NCBI GenBank assembly: GCA_937877565.1
Contig: CALFJB010000030.1
Span: forward strand, 1 to 64,000
DNA from: an uncultured Selenomonadales bacterium
Lineage (GTDB): Bacteria; Bacillota; Negativicutes; Selenomonadales; Selenomonadaceae
Direction of reading: 5' to 3'
Length of the DNA: 64,000 bases
Shown here: positions 42,270-51,716 of the stretch, in pieces
How positions within the stretch are numbered: position 1 is the first letter of the stretch
Layout: the number at the start of each line of letters is the position of its first letter
Notes under the pieces: model-generated
The model's database searches: none
What the model was told of the DNA's origin: nothing
The model's input: the letters and a program-made list of their open reading frames with translations, nothing else
Made by a program: the position numbers and the translations under genes

Positions 42270-43064
42270 TTACAAAATTAACTCTTCATCACTGTTAAGC
42301 ATAAAATTATCAAATTCAGCAAAATTTTTAAATTTCAATTCGCCGCCAAATGAATTAGCGATTTTTTCAAGACTTTTTGAAAGTTCATCTGCATCTTTTG
42401 AATTAAAAGAGTCGTCCAACTTTTTCAAACAGCTGTCAATCAAGTTTTGGCGATTCTCAAAAAGTTCAGTCGTTGTGCGTTCAAACATTTCACGCTGATT
42501 TTGCATTTCAACTATTAAAGCTTCATAAAAGCTATGAAGAAATTCAAATTCTTTTTTCGCTTCCTGCTTGCGAAAATGCTTTACAAGCGGATCAAAGATA
42601 GCGCAAAAAACTTTACTTGCAATAGCTCCGGCAGCGTAACCTATACCCTCAATATATTCAAGAGAAAGTCCAGCTCCTGTTACTCCGGCTGCCAAAATTG
42701 TTACGCCTTTAACAGCCTTAGAAACAAATCCCGAAACGTGATTTACCATCGATTCAATAAAAGCTGATTTTTGAATATCACCGGAAACAAATTTTTTTAC
42801 GTCGCCATAAATGCTTACAGCTTTATCGACAAGCCAAACATTATTTGAAGTAATTGAATCTTCGGTAACGTCCAAAATATCTTTGTCCGAAAAATTATCT
42901 ACGTCCGGCGAAATTTTATCAATGTTGCTCAAATCTCCGGAAGAAAATTTTGATTGAACCTTAGTGCTTACAGCTTTAATAGTTTGATCTGCAATTTCAA
43001 TCCCTTGATTTCTTGACCAAGAAGAAAATTGATCCTGCGCAAATTTTTTAGCTTTACTTGTCAA
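42270..43064 (-). CDS. Unknown helical protein with one hydrophobic segment (264 aa)
   Basis: Not recognised. The first 95 residues are polar (MTSKAKKFAQDQFSSWSRNQG...DNFSDKDILDVTEDS); residues 110-155 contain a glycine/alanine-rich apolar region (VSKAVKGVTILAAGVTGAGLSLEYIEGIGYAAGAIASKVF); residues 165-250 are coiled-coil-like (KQEAKKEFEFLHSFYEALIVEMQNQREMFERTTTELFENRQ). It is the first gene of the reverse trio and shares a 200-base divergent control region with the kinase operon. Its overall plan matches the 299-residue neighbour, suggesting the two work as a pair. Confidence 0.6.
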   Translation of the reverse strand: MTSKAKKFAQDQFSSWSRNQGIEIADQTIKAVSTKVQSKFSSGDLSNIDKISPDVDNFSDKDILDVTEDSITSNNVWLVDKAVSIYGDVKKFVSGDIQKSAFIESMVNHVSGFVSKAVKGVTILAAGVTGAGLSLEYIEGIGYAAGAIASKVFCAIFDPLVKHFRKQEAKKEFEFLHSFYEALIVEMQNQREMFERTTTELFENRQNLIDSCLKKLDDSFNSKDADELSKSLEKIANSFGGELKFKNFAEFDNFMLNSDEELIL

Positions 43065-43091
43065 TTAAATCACTTCCATATTATAATATTT

Positions 43092-43130
43092 AAAAAATTG
43101 TTGCTTAAACTTTACCTGATTTTTATAACT
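43092..43130 (+). promoter_or_regulatory. Candidate promoter of the kinase operon
   Basis: TTGCTT, 17 bases, TATAAC in the divergent region upstream of the 585-residue gene. A short dyad (TTTAGT..ACTAAA, about 43149-43166) follows and could be an operator. Confidence 0.4.
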
Positions 43131-43268
43131 GGTTTTAAACTTTTCAGTATTTAGTTTAGCACTAAAAATAGCTACGTTTTGTTTCAGATTTTACATTTGA
43201 ATCGCGGAAATTTTTTTAATTGGTTGCAGGAGGTGAAAAGCAACTTCTTTTTAAAGTTGCGAATTGTT

Positions 43269-45026
43269 ATGCCGGAATTTACTTCAAAAATTATTCAGGA
43301 AATGAATTCATGGACAGAGGACGAAAATGAAAATATCGACCCTGATGAAGTGTTGGATTTTTTAAAAGACGCAAAAAAACTTTGTACACCTGGATTTATT
43401 TTGAAACGTGAAATTAAAAGACTTGTCGTCGAAAAAATTTTGAAGGTTGAAATTGACGCGGAAACATTTAACGCTTTGCCAATAAATGAAAATATCGAAT
43501 GGGACGAAAAAATTATTGAAAGTTTAGCAAAAAGTTTGAAGAAAAAATTCAAAGATTACGGAATAAGTGAAAAACAATGGACTGATTATCTGAATGACAA
43601 GGCGTTCTGTAACCGCAACAACGCAGTTAAAATAATTTTCGCTTTCAATATGAATGATGATGAAGCCTATAAATTTATGGTAGCCTGCGGACACAACCTT
43701 TTCAGCGCACGCAATCCCTTCGATTATATTTGTATGTTCTGCAGAAAATGTAAACTTTCTTATTTCGACGCCTTGAAATTACTTAACGATTTTGAAAACA
43801 ATACGCCATACTTTTTTTTGGAACAAGCACTGACTAAACTTATTGCTCAAAAAAATTTAAACCCTGAAGAAACGATAAAAAATATAATTTCCGCTTTTAA
43901 TATGGACGCTGATACCGCCAAAGATTTTACTATAGCGTTCAAAAACAGTCTTTCAAATGTAGATAACGCAGAAAAAAATACCTTCTTCAACAATATGACG
44001 CAAAATTTAAAAAACGAAACAATCATAATTTTTGAAAATGATAAAATGAACCCGACTGAAAAAAAGCAACGTCTTATATCTTATATGAGTCAAAACAGAG
44101 GTGCATTTTCTCCAAAAATCGTACCCAAAACTAAAAATATTGAATCGCAATACAGCACGGGATTTTCTTTGCATAGAATAAAAATGTTGCAAGCACTTTT
44201 GAAGTATATTGCTTTATTATATCCTGAAGTTGAATTGTTCAATCAATATACTTTAACACGTCAACCAATACAAAAAAAAGATAACGGCGAACCGAGAGTT
44301 TATCGCCACTTGATTGAGGCTATGTTGCAAACACATTGCATTGATCCGGCGGACTTAGACTTTAACAATATTTTAGACAAAGCAAAATCTGCTAGAGACG
44401 CGGCAAATATTGCCTACAGTGTACCGTTTAATAGCGGCGTTTTACTCCCGCTTAAACTCCTTTCTGAAAATTTAAGAGCAATTATGCGTACACTGAACAA
44501 TCCTGATAATGCAAACGACTTAGATCGCAATACATTACTGCTTTTAACATATTTTTTTATTGCGGCTTATAGAGAAGCACTTTTTGCCGAAAAGTTAAAA
44601 GAAAAGGCGAAGGCGGCGGAACTTTCAAAAGATGAGAAACACAAGCTGGATAATTTAATTTTGAAAGAAATTCCAGCCGAACTTAAAATTGACAGTATTA
44701 AAAATTTCATTAACGACGAAAACAACGATAAAAATGAAAGAGATTTACTCACTACAATTAGAGAAATTGTTAATCGTTTGCAGGAGTTGGAAACCAAAGA
44801 TTTTTCCCAGAAAGAAAAATTAGATATGTATATTGACTCTTTAAACGATATATTGGATTGTTTTGATTTCAGTTCGTGTTACTTACCATTTATTTTGGAT
44901 AGGTTTATTTTGCTCTGTTTGTTGGCAAATCCGCTTGAACTGCCACTTGAAGACAATGACATAAAAGAGAACGCCTTGCAATATTTGATGAAGCACATTA
45001 TTGACAAAAACCTTGAGCAAAGTTAA
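43269..45026 (+). CDS. Unknown 585-aa helical protein, first gene of the kinase operon
   Basis: Not recognised. It is almost entirely helical and charged, with no membrane segment. The first 70 residues are acidic (MNSWTEDENENIDPDEVLDFLKDAKKL); residues 110-190 have CMFCRKCKLSYFDALK, a possible metal site; residues 270-330 are basic; and the last third is long amphipathic helices. Start choice is uncertain: a strong GGAGG lies at 43228-43232 with no start codon at normal distance, while a seven-pair hairpin (GCAACTT/AAGTTGC, about 43240-43260) sits between it and the ATG at 43269. Earlier in-frame non-ATG starts (back to 43179) are possible. It precedes the kinase gene by 32 bases. Confidence 0.65.
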   Translation: MPEFTSKIIQEMNSWTEDENENIDPDEVLDFLKDAKKLCTPGFILKREIKRLVVEKILKVEIDAETFNALPINENIEWDEKIIESLAKSLKKKFKDYGISEKQWTDYLNDKAFCNRNNAVKIIFAFNMNDDEAYKFMVACGHNLFSARNPFDYICMFCRKCKLSYFDALKLLNDFENNTPYFFLEQALTKLIAQKNLNPEETIKNIISAFNMDADTAKDFTIAFKNSLSNVDNAEKNTFFNNMTQNLKNETIIIFENDKMNPTEKKQRLISYMSQNRGAFSPKIVPKTKNIESQYSTGFSLHRIKMLQALLKYIALLYPEVELFNQYTLTRQPIQKKDNGEPRVYRHLIEAMLQTHCIDPADLDFNNILDKAKSARDAANIAYSVPFNSGVLLPLKLLSENLRAIMRTLNNPDNANDLDRNTLLLLTYFFIAAYREALFAEKLKEKAKAAELSKDEKHKLDNLILKEIPAELKIDSIKNFINDENNDKNERDLLTTIREIVNRLQELETKDFSQKEKLDMYIDSLNDILDCFDFSSCYLPFILDRFILLCLLANPLELPLEDNDIKENALQYLMKHIIDKNLEQS

Positions 45027-45058
45027 AAGCTTATCCGAAAATATCGGAGGGATTAGCT

Positions 45059-48000
45059 ATGGATTCTCAAAATAGAGAAAGCTTGCCAATTGGAGCTATC
45101 GTTGTTGATGAACACGAAAGAAAATTTTACATTGAAAAAGTAATTGGATGCGGTGGAAATTCTATAATTTATGAAGTGTCGAATAAAGATACAAAAAGGC
45201 AGTTAATTTTGAAAGAATGTTACCCGAACGATGCAAGATTTACTCGCAAAAATAAAGTTGTTTGCCCAATAAATAATGAAGATTCTGACGCAAAAAAATA
45301 TTTAAATGCTTTAAAAGAAAATATGGCTCATGAATCTGAAATTGGACAAAAAATTGCAAATACTACTCGTCGTATCATTGGTTCTTGGGAAAATATAAAA
45401 AGTTCCCAAATTATAATAGATAACAAAATTTACGATGCCACTGACAGTTTTTTTATTTTAATGGAAAAAGCTCCTCAAGGCGTTTCTTTGCAAGAATTTT
45501 TGAGTAATACGGGAAAACCTTCGCCGTATATTACGGCTTGCATAATGGAACAATTACTTGAGCCGCTTAGTTATCTTCATCGCGCAGGTTATATTCATGG
45601 CGATATTCAGGAAAATAATTTTCTGTTGGTTGAAATGAGTCCCGAACGTTGCAAAGTAGGCTATGGACAACTGTTAGATCTTGGCAATGCAAGAGAAATT
45701 TTAGAGGACGGAGCAACCGCCATTATCAATGAAGAAATATTCAGTACTCCCGGTTATTGTTCGCCGGAAATTTTAACGGGAAATCCAAAAACCCTTAGAC
45801 TGACTCAAGCAACTGATATTTATTCCGTCGGCGCACTTATGCTTTATCTGATAAAAGGATTTGGATTTAAATCCGTACTTGGACAAAAGATGGCACTTAG
45901 AAATTATAGATCGTCGCCTGTAACTGAATATGAAGCCATACGCTGCGGTTACAGACACAAGGCGGCTACTTTTGTCGGAAAAATTTTGCTCAAGGCTTTA
46001 AAACAAAATCCAAAGGCACGCTATCAAAACGCCTCTGAAATGCTTGAAGATATTCGGAAATTGAAAAAAATGGTAGCACCGCCGAAATTTAAATTATCTC
46101 CCAATTTGTCAATCAGTTCAGATTATGTTGAAGGCAGCCGCTACAATGATATTATTCGTCTTCAAAATGATTGTAATTCTAAAAATCCAAATTTTATATG
46201 GGGAATTGCGGGAATTGGAAAGACAACGCTAGCTATTGCCTTTGCCAAAAAGCAAATTGAAAATGGAATAGATGCCTATTTTGTGCAGTATAAAGGCAGT
46301 ATAAAGGAAACTATCTTGAGTATGAATTTTTCCGGCTATGAATTTTGGGAAAATGATGAGGAAAAAGACTACCTGCAACGTCTTAATATCCTGCGCGAAA
46401 ATTATTCCGGATGTTTATTGATAATTGACGGCTTCGATCGTCCAAATACAGATATTTCAGAACTTCAGCAAGAAGTTGCTTACAAGGAACTTGTTGCGTT
46501 AGATATGTACATTGTATTTACTACAAGATCGCGCCCAGATAAAGTTACACCGGAATTAAAACCTTTGAGCGAGAAAAATGCTTTAAAATTATTCAAAACT
46601 ATTACCAACGATGAGCAAGCCGAGCAAAAAACCGAAGTTTTGGAACTCCTGCGCGAAGTTAATTATCATCCACTGACAGTTAGTTTGGCGGCTCATACAA
46701 TTTCCGAAAGTTGGAATAATATTACAGCTGAATTTTTACTTTCAAAATTTAAAAACGGAAATTTTAGCGATGCTGATAAAGTCTATCAGCAAATAAAAAT
46801 TTTGTTAAACTTGTTTGATCTTGAAGAGTATCGAGATTTACTTTGTCATACAACATTGCTCCCGCTTGAAGGATTTGATGCCGGAATTTTTATAGACAGT
46901 GAATCCAATGTCAAAAAAAAACAGCTGAAGAAATTGGAAGGCGCAAGCTGGATTCGTAGACAAAATAACAATAAATTATCAATTCATCCCCTGATACGAC
47001 AAATTTTTAAAAATGAACTTAAACCAAAAGATGAAGACTGCGAAGAATTTTTATCTACCCTTTGGGAAAAATTTGAATTTCGATACCCGCAAAACGCCGA
47101 ATTATTTAAACAAGCCGCTGAACTTTATAAAAATGCTGCCGAAAATTTGGAAGATAAATTTGGAAATTCCAACTTTAGAGCAGGTCATTGTTTTTTAATT
47201 ATAAGAAAATTTGCTGATGCTGCCGTTTATTCAAATAAGGCTATGCGTATTCAAGAAAAAGTTTTGTCAATGTGGGATTCAAAACTTGCCCCGACTTATA
47301 ATGACGTGGGCGTTGTTTCACTGAAATTTTACGATGAATCAAAAGCCTCAAAATGTTTTATGTGTGCGTACACTCTTTGCCAAAAGGTAGCTCCAAACAA
47401 TCCTTATTTTGCGGACGCACATTTAAATTTGAGTGAAATATTCGCAAAGAAATCAGATTATGACAACGCCTTATTGTTTGCCAAAAGTGCTATAGAAATT
47501 TTGAAAAATCAACCGCCACAATTAGAATTTAAGCTTGCTGATGCTTATAATGAATATGGACACCTTTTAAAACTCGTTTGTAAATACGAGGACGCTTTGA
47601 AAAATATTGAAGTCGCCGCCGAAATTTATAAACGTATTTCACCGCTTGCCGGAAGTCCTGATTTAGCCGTTTGCTACAGAAATATCGGCGATATGTATAT
47701 AATTTTTGGAGATATTGAAAAAGCCGTTGAGTACACGGAACGCGCCATTCAAATTCAAGAAAAAATTTTGCCTCCAACACATACAGATTTATTGAATTCT
47801 TACTATAAAGCAACAAAAATTTATCAGATAACCAAAGATACTGATAAATTTTTTTCATACTCAAATAAAATTTCCGCAATCTGCCGCGAGCGACAAAAGA
47901 AACAGTATAAGGATATGTTACTACTTGCTTTGCATATTCTTGAAGTCGATAAAAATTTAACGTTAGAAATGCGCACTCATCGTTATCGTGACGTTGCCGA

Positions 48001-48388
48001 GTCTTATCAAAAGTTAGAGGATTTTACAAACGCAGAAAAATATATTTTATTGTCAATAGAACAAATTTCTCTTGGCGTTGAGGACGCTATAGAAATTTTG
48101 CTGACGTATTTTACGGCGTCTCAAATTTACAGAGAAAAGAAAAATTTTGAAGTTGCGCTTAAATATGCAAAGGATTCACTTTCGATTGTAGAAAAAAATT
48201 TTCCAGAAGACTTCGGAAATTTGTCAATGTGTTATATGCAAATGGGAATTTTGTACAGTGATATGAAAATGGAAACGGAATCGCGTATTTGCTTTCAAAA
48301 ATCACACGAATTTGAATTTATGGAAAAAGCAACCGGCACTCAAAATTTATCTAAAATTACGGATTGGAAACATATTAATGAAATTTGA
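45059..48388 (+). CDS. Ser/Thr protein kinase - NB-ARC (STAND) NTPase - TPR receptor
   Basis: A 1109-residue three-part signalling protein. Kinase, residues 25-338: glycine loop VIGCGGNSIIYEV, Lys52 (LILKE), catalytic loop HGDIQENN with Asp182 (HGD in place of HRD), DLG at 207-209, STPGYCSPE activation segment. NTPase, about 355-650: Walker A GIAGIGKTT (382-390), Walker B LLIIDGFD (453-460), sensor-like VFTTRSRP, and YHPLTVSLAAHTI like the GLPLA motif. C-terminal TPRs, about 690-1080 (AYNEYGHLLKLVCKYEDALKNIEVAAEIYKR). STAND proteins are switches that oligomerise on ligand sensing. No membrane segment. It likely senses via TPRs and signals by phosphorylation; targets may be the neighbouring proteins. 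A strong GGAGGG site precedes ATG. Confidence 0.92.
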   Translation: MDSQNRESLPIGAIVVDEHERKFYIEKVIGCGGNSIIYEVSNKDTKRQLILKECYPNDARFTRKNKVVCPINNEDSDAKKYLNALKENMAHESEIGQKIANTTRRIIGSWENIKSSQIIIDNKIYDATDSFFILMEKAPQGVSLQEFLSNTGKPSPYITACIMEQLLEPLSYLHRAGYIHGDIQENNFLLVEMSPERCKVGYGQLLDLGNAREILEDGATAIINEEIFSTPGYCSPEILTGNPKTLRLTQATDIYSVGALMLYLIKGFGFKSVLGQKMALRNYRSSPVTEYEAIRCGYRHKAATFVGKILLKALKQNPKARYQNASEMLEDIRKLKKMVAPPKFKLSPNLSISSDYVEGSRYNDIIRLQNDCNSKNPNFIWGIAGIGKTTLAIAFAKKQIENGIDAYFVQYKGSIKETILSMNFSGYEFWENDEEKDYLQRLNILRENYSGCLLIIDGFDRPNTDISELQQEVAYKELVALDMYIVFTTRSRPDKVTPELKPLSEKNALKLFKTITNDEQAEQKTEVLELLREVNYHPLTVSLAAHTISESWNNITAEFLLSKFKNGNFSDADKVYQQIKILLNLFDLEEYRDLLCHTTLLPLEGFDAGIFIDSESNVKKKQLKKLEGASWIRRQNNNKLSIHPLIRQIFKNELKPKDEDCEEFLSTLWEKFEFRYPQNAELFKQAAELYKNAAENLEDKFGNSNFRAGHCFLIIRKFADAAVYSNKAMRIQEKVLSMWDSKLAPTYNDVGVVSLKFYDESKASKCFMCAYTLCQKVAPNNPYFADAHLNLSEIFAKKSDYDNALLFAKSAIEILKNQPPQLEFKLADAYNEYGHLLKLVCKYEDALKNIEVAAEIYKRISPLAGSPDLAVCYRNIGDMYIIFGDIEKAVEYTERAIQIQEKILPPTHTDLLNSYYKATKIYQITKDTDKFFSYSNKISAICRERQKKQYKDMLLLALHILEVDKNLTLEMRTHRYRDVAESYQKLEDFTNAEKYILLSIEQISLGVEDAIEILLTYFTASQIYREKKNFEVALKYAKDSLSIVEKNFPEDFGNLSMCYMQMGILYSDMKMETESRICFQKSHEFEFMEKATGTQNLSKITDWKHINEI

Positions 48389-48464
48389 AAAAAATCAAAC
48401 ACTACGAAAATAAAAAAATGATAAAATTTTTCTTGTATTAAATCTAAAGTTAGGGAGAATTTTT

Positions 48465-49283
48465 ATGAAAAGAAAAATTTTACGCGGGTTAAAAGTTTCA
48501 GAATTTATACACCCTAAAGAGCTGGAAAAGAAAGAGGCGGCTTTAAGTAATCCAAAAGTTCAAGAATACTTAAGTACCGCTACTAACCTTTGTAAAACTG
48601 CGGTAGATCCCGTGACGCAGGGAACATTTGTAAAAATTAATGAAATGAGCGACCCAAATTTAATTAGAATTGTTCGTGAAGTTTGCGAAATATTGGACGT
48701 TTCGCCGGTTCCTGATGTTTATATTTGTCATTTAATGTATATAAATATTTCTCCGTACAGTTCAGATAAACCGTATTTAGTAATTCCTGATTATGTTTTG
48801 CGGTATTCTGATGAAGATATGCTGTATTACAATTTGGGAAATGCTGTAACGATGATAAAAGCGGATCATGTGGAGCTTACAACGCTTGCCGCATATATGC
48901 CCGGCGGTGGGGCTATGGAAGTAATAAAACTTCCATTTACCGCTTATTTGCATTGTGCGGACTCCACTTCAGATAGAGGCGGCTTGTTGGCTTGTCAATC
49001 TTTTGCGGCAAGTGTAAGAAATCATTTTTGGGAATTGGGAATACCGCCTGCTGAATCTAAAAAAATGTTTATTACCGACCAAGAGGCAGAAATTTTTGTA
49101 AAAAAATACCTTGCTGAACAAGAAAAAGTTCTTAACCGCTATAATGGAATTGCAACAAAAGTTGCACGGCAATGGCAAAGAATGTCGTACTTAGAGGCAC
49201 CGGCAAATAACATGCTCCGTGAATTATTTAACTGGTATTTGGACAAAAACGGTTATCGCGCCATAATGGCGGCGTATGATTGA
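48465..49283 (+). CDS. M48-like pseudo-peptidase 1 (HExxH replaced by NAVTM)
   Basis: A 272-residue protein resembling the core of cytosolic M48 peptidase-like proteins: VREVCEILDVSPVPDVYICH, then PYLVIPDYVLRYSDEDMLYYNLG. The next segment, aligned by its neighbours to the zinc helix (HELGHIK), reads NAVTMIK at residues 126-132, so both zinc histidines and the catalytic glutamate are gone. No TerD domain and no signal peptide. It is the first of three tandem paralogues after the kinase gene (76-base gap with a possible TATTAAAT -10). Probably a binding or regulatory protein; the paralogy is read by eye and is weakest for this copy. Confidence 0.6.
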   Translation: MKRKILRGLKVSEFIHPKELEKKEAALSNPKVQEYLSTATNLCKTAVDPVTQGTFVKINEMSDPNLIRIVREVCEILDVSPVPDVYICHLMYINISPYSSDKPYLVIPDYVLRYSDEDMLYYNLGNAVTMIKADHVELTTLAAYMPGGGAMEVIKLPFTAYLHCADSTSDRGGLLACQSFAASVRNHFWELGIPPAESKKMFITDQEAEIFVKKYLAEQEKVLNRYNGIATKVARQWQRMSYLEAPANNMLRELFNWYLDKNGYRAIMAAYD

Positions 49284-49293
49284 AGGTGTGATT

Positions 49294-50073
49294 ATGTGCG
49301 TTTATGGAATTGAAGATTTTCAACACCCGCAAGATAGTAAACTTGCCAATGATATTCTATCAAGCAAAACAGCAGCTACGGTTTTAAAAAAATTTCACGA
49401 AACAAATATTGAGGATGCCTATTCATATCTTTATCAGTCGTCTTGTCCGCAGTTGACAGAAGAAACTTCGCCAAAACTTTTTAAGCTACTTATAAAAGCT
49501 TGTGAAATGTTCGGATTAGAACAAATTCCCAAAGTCTATGTAACGCGCGATTATAGGGAAACTGTTTCTGTATGCGGAATGAATGAACCGTTTGTAGTTT
49601 TCTCTTCGGAATATTTGAGAAAACTTGATGATGAAACACTTTTTGGAATTTTAGCCGGACAAGTTGCGGCTATTCGCTGTAATCATCATACAATTTTATG
49701 TATTACTTGGGGAATTGATTTTGCCGCCGGTTTTATTCCATACGGCGATTGGGCTACAGATCCAATGATTAATAATTGGAAACGTTGCAGATATTTTACT
49801 TATGACAGAGCTTTTAGCCTTGCAACTAAAAATCGTGCGCTGACACTTCGTCAAGTGCTTATAAATGTTGTACCTCAAAATATTTTAGACAGAATGAAAA
49901 GCGGCACAAGTCAAGACGCCTACATTAATCAAGCGAAAAATTTTTTGAATACAATGAACAACAATAAAACTCAAGCGTTTATAAAACAGGCACTCTCTGC
50001 GTATTCATATAAAATTTGGCTTCCTGAACGTTATGAAGAAATTAATAAATTTTTCGACGAAGGGAGGTTTTGA
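49294..50073 (+). CDS. M48-like pseudo-peptidase 2 (HExxH replaced by GQVAA)
   Basis: A 259-residue paralogue of its neighbours: LLIKACEMFGLEQIPKVYVTRDYRE, then PFVVFSSEYLRKLDDETLFGILAGQVAAIRCNH. The zinc helix position holds GQVAA (122-126). YDRAFSLATKNRAL near residue 170 corresponds to the E..AD third-ligand helix and has also lost its glutamate. No other domain. I start at ATG 49294 with GAAGGTG seven bases before; an ATG six codons earlier lies inside the preceding gene. Its stop is within the ribosome-site region of the third copy. Confidence 0.6.
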   Translation: MCVYGIEDFQHPQDSKLANDILSSKTAATVLKKFHETNIEDAYSYLYQSSCPQLTEETSPKLFKLLIKACEMFGLEQIPKVYVTRDYRETVSVCGMNEPFVVFSSEYLRKLDDETLFGILAGQVAAIRCNHHTILCITWGIDFAAGFIPYGDWATDPMINNWKRCRYFTYDRAFSLATKNRALTLRQVLINVVPQNILDRMKSGTSQDAYINQAKNFLNTMNNNKTQAFIKQALSAYSYKIWLPERYEEINKFFDEGRF

Positions 50074-50075
50074 TA

Positions 50076-51569
50076 ATGCCGATAAACTTTTCTAATTTTC
50101 GTACAATGATTCAGTCTAATTTCCCTACAATGATTCAGGCAGATACATTGCCAAATTTAACGTTACCAGATTTTTCACATCCTCTTGAACGAAAACGCTT
50201 AGATAATTTAAAGGACAGTAAAGCTTTCAATGTAATTTTGAATTTCTTTAGCAAACATTATGCAAATTTTACTACCCTTGCACAAATTCCGGACAGATAT
50301 TTTCCCGTAACGCCTGAAACTTTTCCGCGACTTTACGAAATTTATAAAACTGCCTGTAAAAAATTGGAAATTCAAAAAGATTATACGTTGTTTTGTGCAA
50401 TGGACTACACGCGCAATGCTAAAACTGTTGGTACAGATGATAATTGCGTTATTATCATTGATAGTTCGTGCCTCGAAGATTTTTCTGATAGACAAATTCT
50501 GGCGTTGCTTGGTCGTGAATTGGGACATATCAAAATGAAACATATCACTTACCTTAATGCATTTGATATGATTGATGATTTAATTTGGAGTATACCGCTC
50601 GGAAGTAAGATTTTTACTCCGGCGTTGGTAAATGGCGCAAAAGGACTTTTCTTAGAATGGCTGCTTGTTGCTGAATATACGGCTGACAGAGCCGCCGCTA
50701 TTGCCGCAGATGGCGTTCAACCTGTTATGCAAAATCATTTAATGACAAGCGGAATTGAAAATGCCGCCGACTGTCAAAATTATAGACTCTACACGCAAAT
50801 TCCATTTTCTGAAAATCTTAGCAATTTTAATCGTGCGGCACAGATTGTTTTAATGGGGACGCTGAAAACTTTTCCTATTCCATTTGTTATCCCGCGTATG
50901 CAAGAGCTTGAAAAATGGAGTACTTCAGAAGACTGTGCCAAAAATTTTCCTAAAGTTTATAACGCAAATTCCGTATCTGCCAATACTGAAAATATTTCAA
51001 AAAGTTTGATTAAGGGGCAAAAAATTGATCTGACTAAAAATAATTCCACGCTGAAAAAAATTTTAATTGGACTCGGTTGGAATGTTAGCAACGCCGAAAA
51101 TAATTTTGACTTAGACGCCGCTGCTTTTTTGATTCAAAGTAACAATAAAGTTGGAAATGATGAAGATTTTATTTTTTACGGAAACTTGAAACATAAAAGC
51201 GGAGCAGTTGAACATATGGGCGATAATCTTACCGGCGAAGGTGACGGCGATGACGAGCAAATTAAAATTGACCTTGAAAAAATTCCCGCTAATATTGAAA
51301 AAATTGCTTTTACCGTGACGATTTATGACGCTGAACGGCGCAATCAAAATTTCGGGAAAGTTTCAAACGCCTACATTAGAGTTGTTGACGCTGTTACACA
51401 GCAAGAATTGATCCGTTACAATTTGGGCGAAGATTTTTCAGTTGAAACTGCGGTAGTTGTCGGCGAAATTTATCGCTATAAAGGCGAATGGAAATTTAAT
51501 GCTGTCGGCAGTGGATTTAAAGGCGGGCTTGAGGCTCTTTGCAAAAATTATGGTATTGAGGTTCAATAA
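50076..51569 (+). CDS. M48-like (RELGH) domain fused to a C-terminal TerD domain
   Basis: A 497-residue fusion. The M48-like part has IYKTACKKLEIQKDYTLF, NCVIIIDSSCLEDFSDRQILALLGRELGHIKMKH, where HExxH is RELGH (147-151), so the first zinc histidine is Arg, and VAEYTADRAAAIA near 205, which keeps the third-ligand E and the AD. Residues about 330-497 are TerD: LGWNVSNAENNFDLDAAAFL, DEDFIFYGN, HMGDNLTGEGDGDDEQIKIDL (acidic Ca2+-type site), KIAFTVTIYDAE, AYIRVVDA, and GEIYRYKGEWKFNAVGSG. TerD domains belong to tellurite/stress-response systems. AGGGAGG precedes ATG 50076 by eight bases, overlapping the end of copy 2. Catalytic activity is doubtful. Confidence 0.88.
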   Translation: MPINFSNFRTMIQSNFPTMIQADTLPNLTLPDFSHPLERKRLDNLKDSKAFNVILNFFSKHYANFTTLAQIPDRYFPVTPETFPRLYEIYKTACKKLEIQKDYTLFCAMDYTRNAKTVGTDDNCVIIIDSSCLEDFSDRQILALLGRELGHIKMKHITYLNAFDMIDDLIWSIPLGSKIFTPALVNGAKGLFLEWLLVAEYTADRAAAIAADGVQPVMQNHLMTSGIENAADCQNYRLYTQIPFSENLSNFNRAAQIVLMGTLKTFPIPFVIPRMQELEKWSTSEDCAKNFPKVYNANSVSANTENISKSLIKGQKIDLTKNNSTLKKILIGLGWNVSNAENNFDLDAAAFLIQSNNKVGNDEDFIFYGNLKHKSGAVEHMGDNLTGEGDGDDEQIKIDLEKIPANIEKIAFTVTIYDAERRNQNFGKVSNAYIRVVDAVTQQELIRYNLGEDFSVETAVVVGEIYRYKGEWKFNAVGSGFKGGLEALCKNYGIEVQ

Positions 51570-51716
51570 AAATTTTGAACAGCGAAGAATTTTTTTACTT
51601 TCGCGCAGTATTTAAAAATTTAGATAAAGATATTTCTTTGAAAATGTTTCTATATTTTTCTAAATTTAACTTATTATCAGGCTTGTATTGGGTAATTTTT
51701 TTGAAGGGAGTCGATT

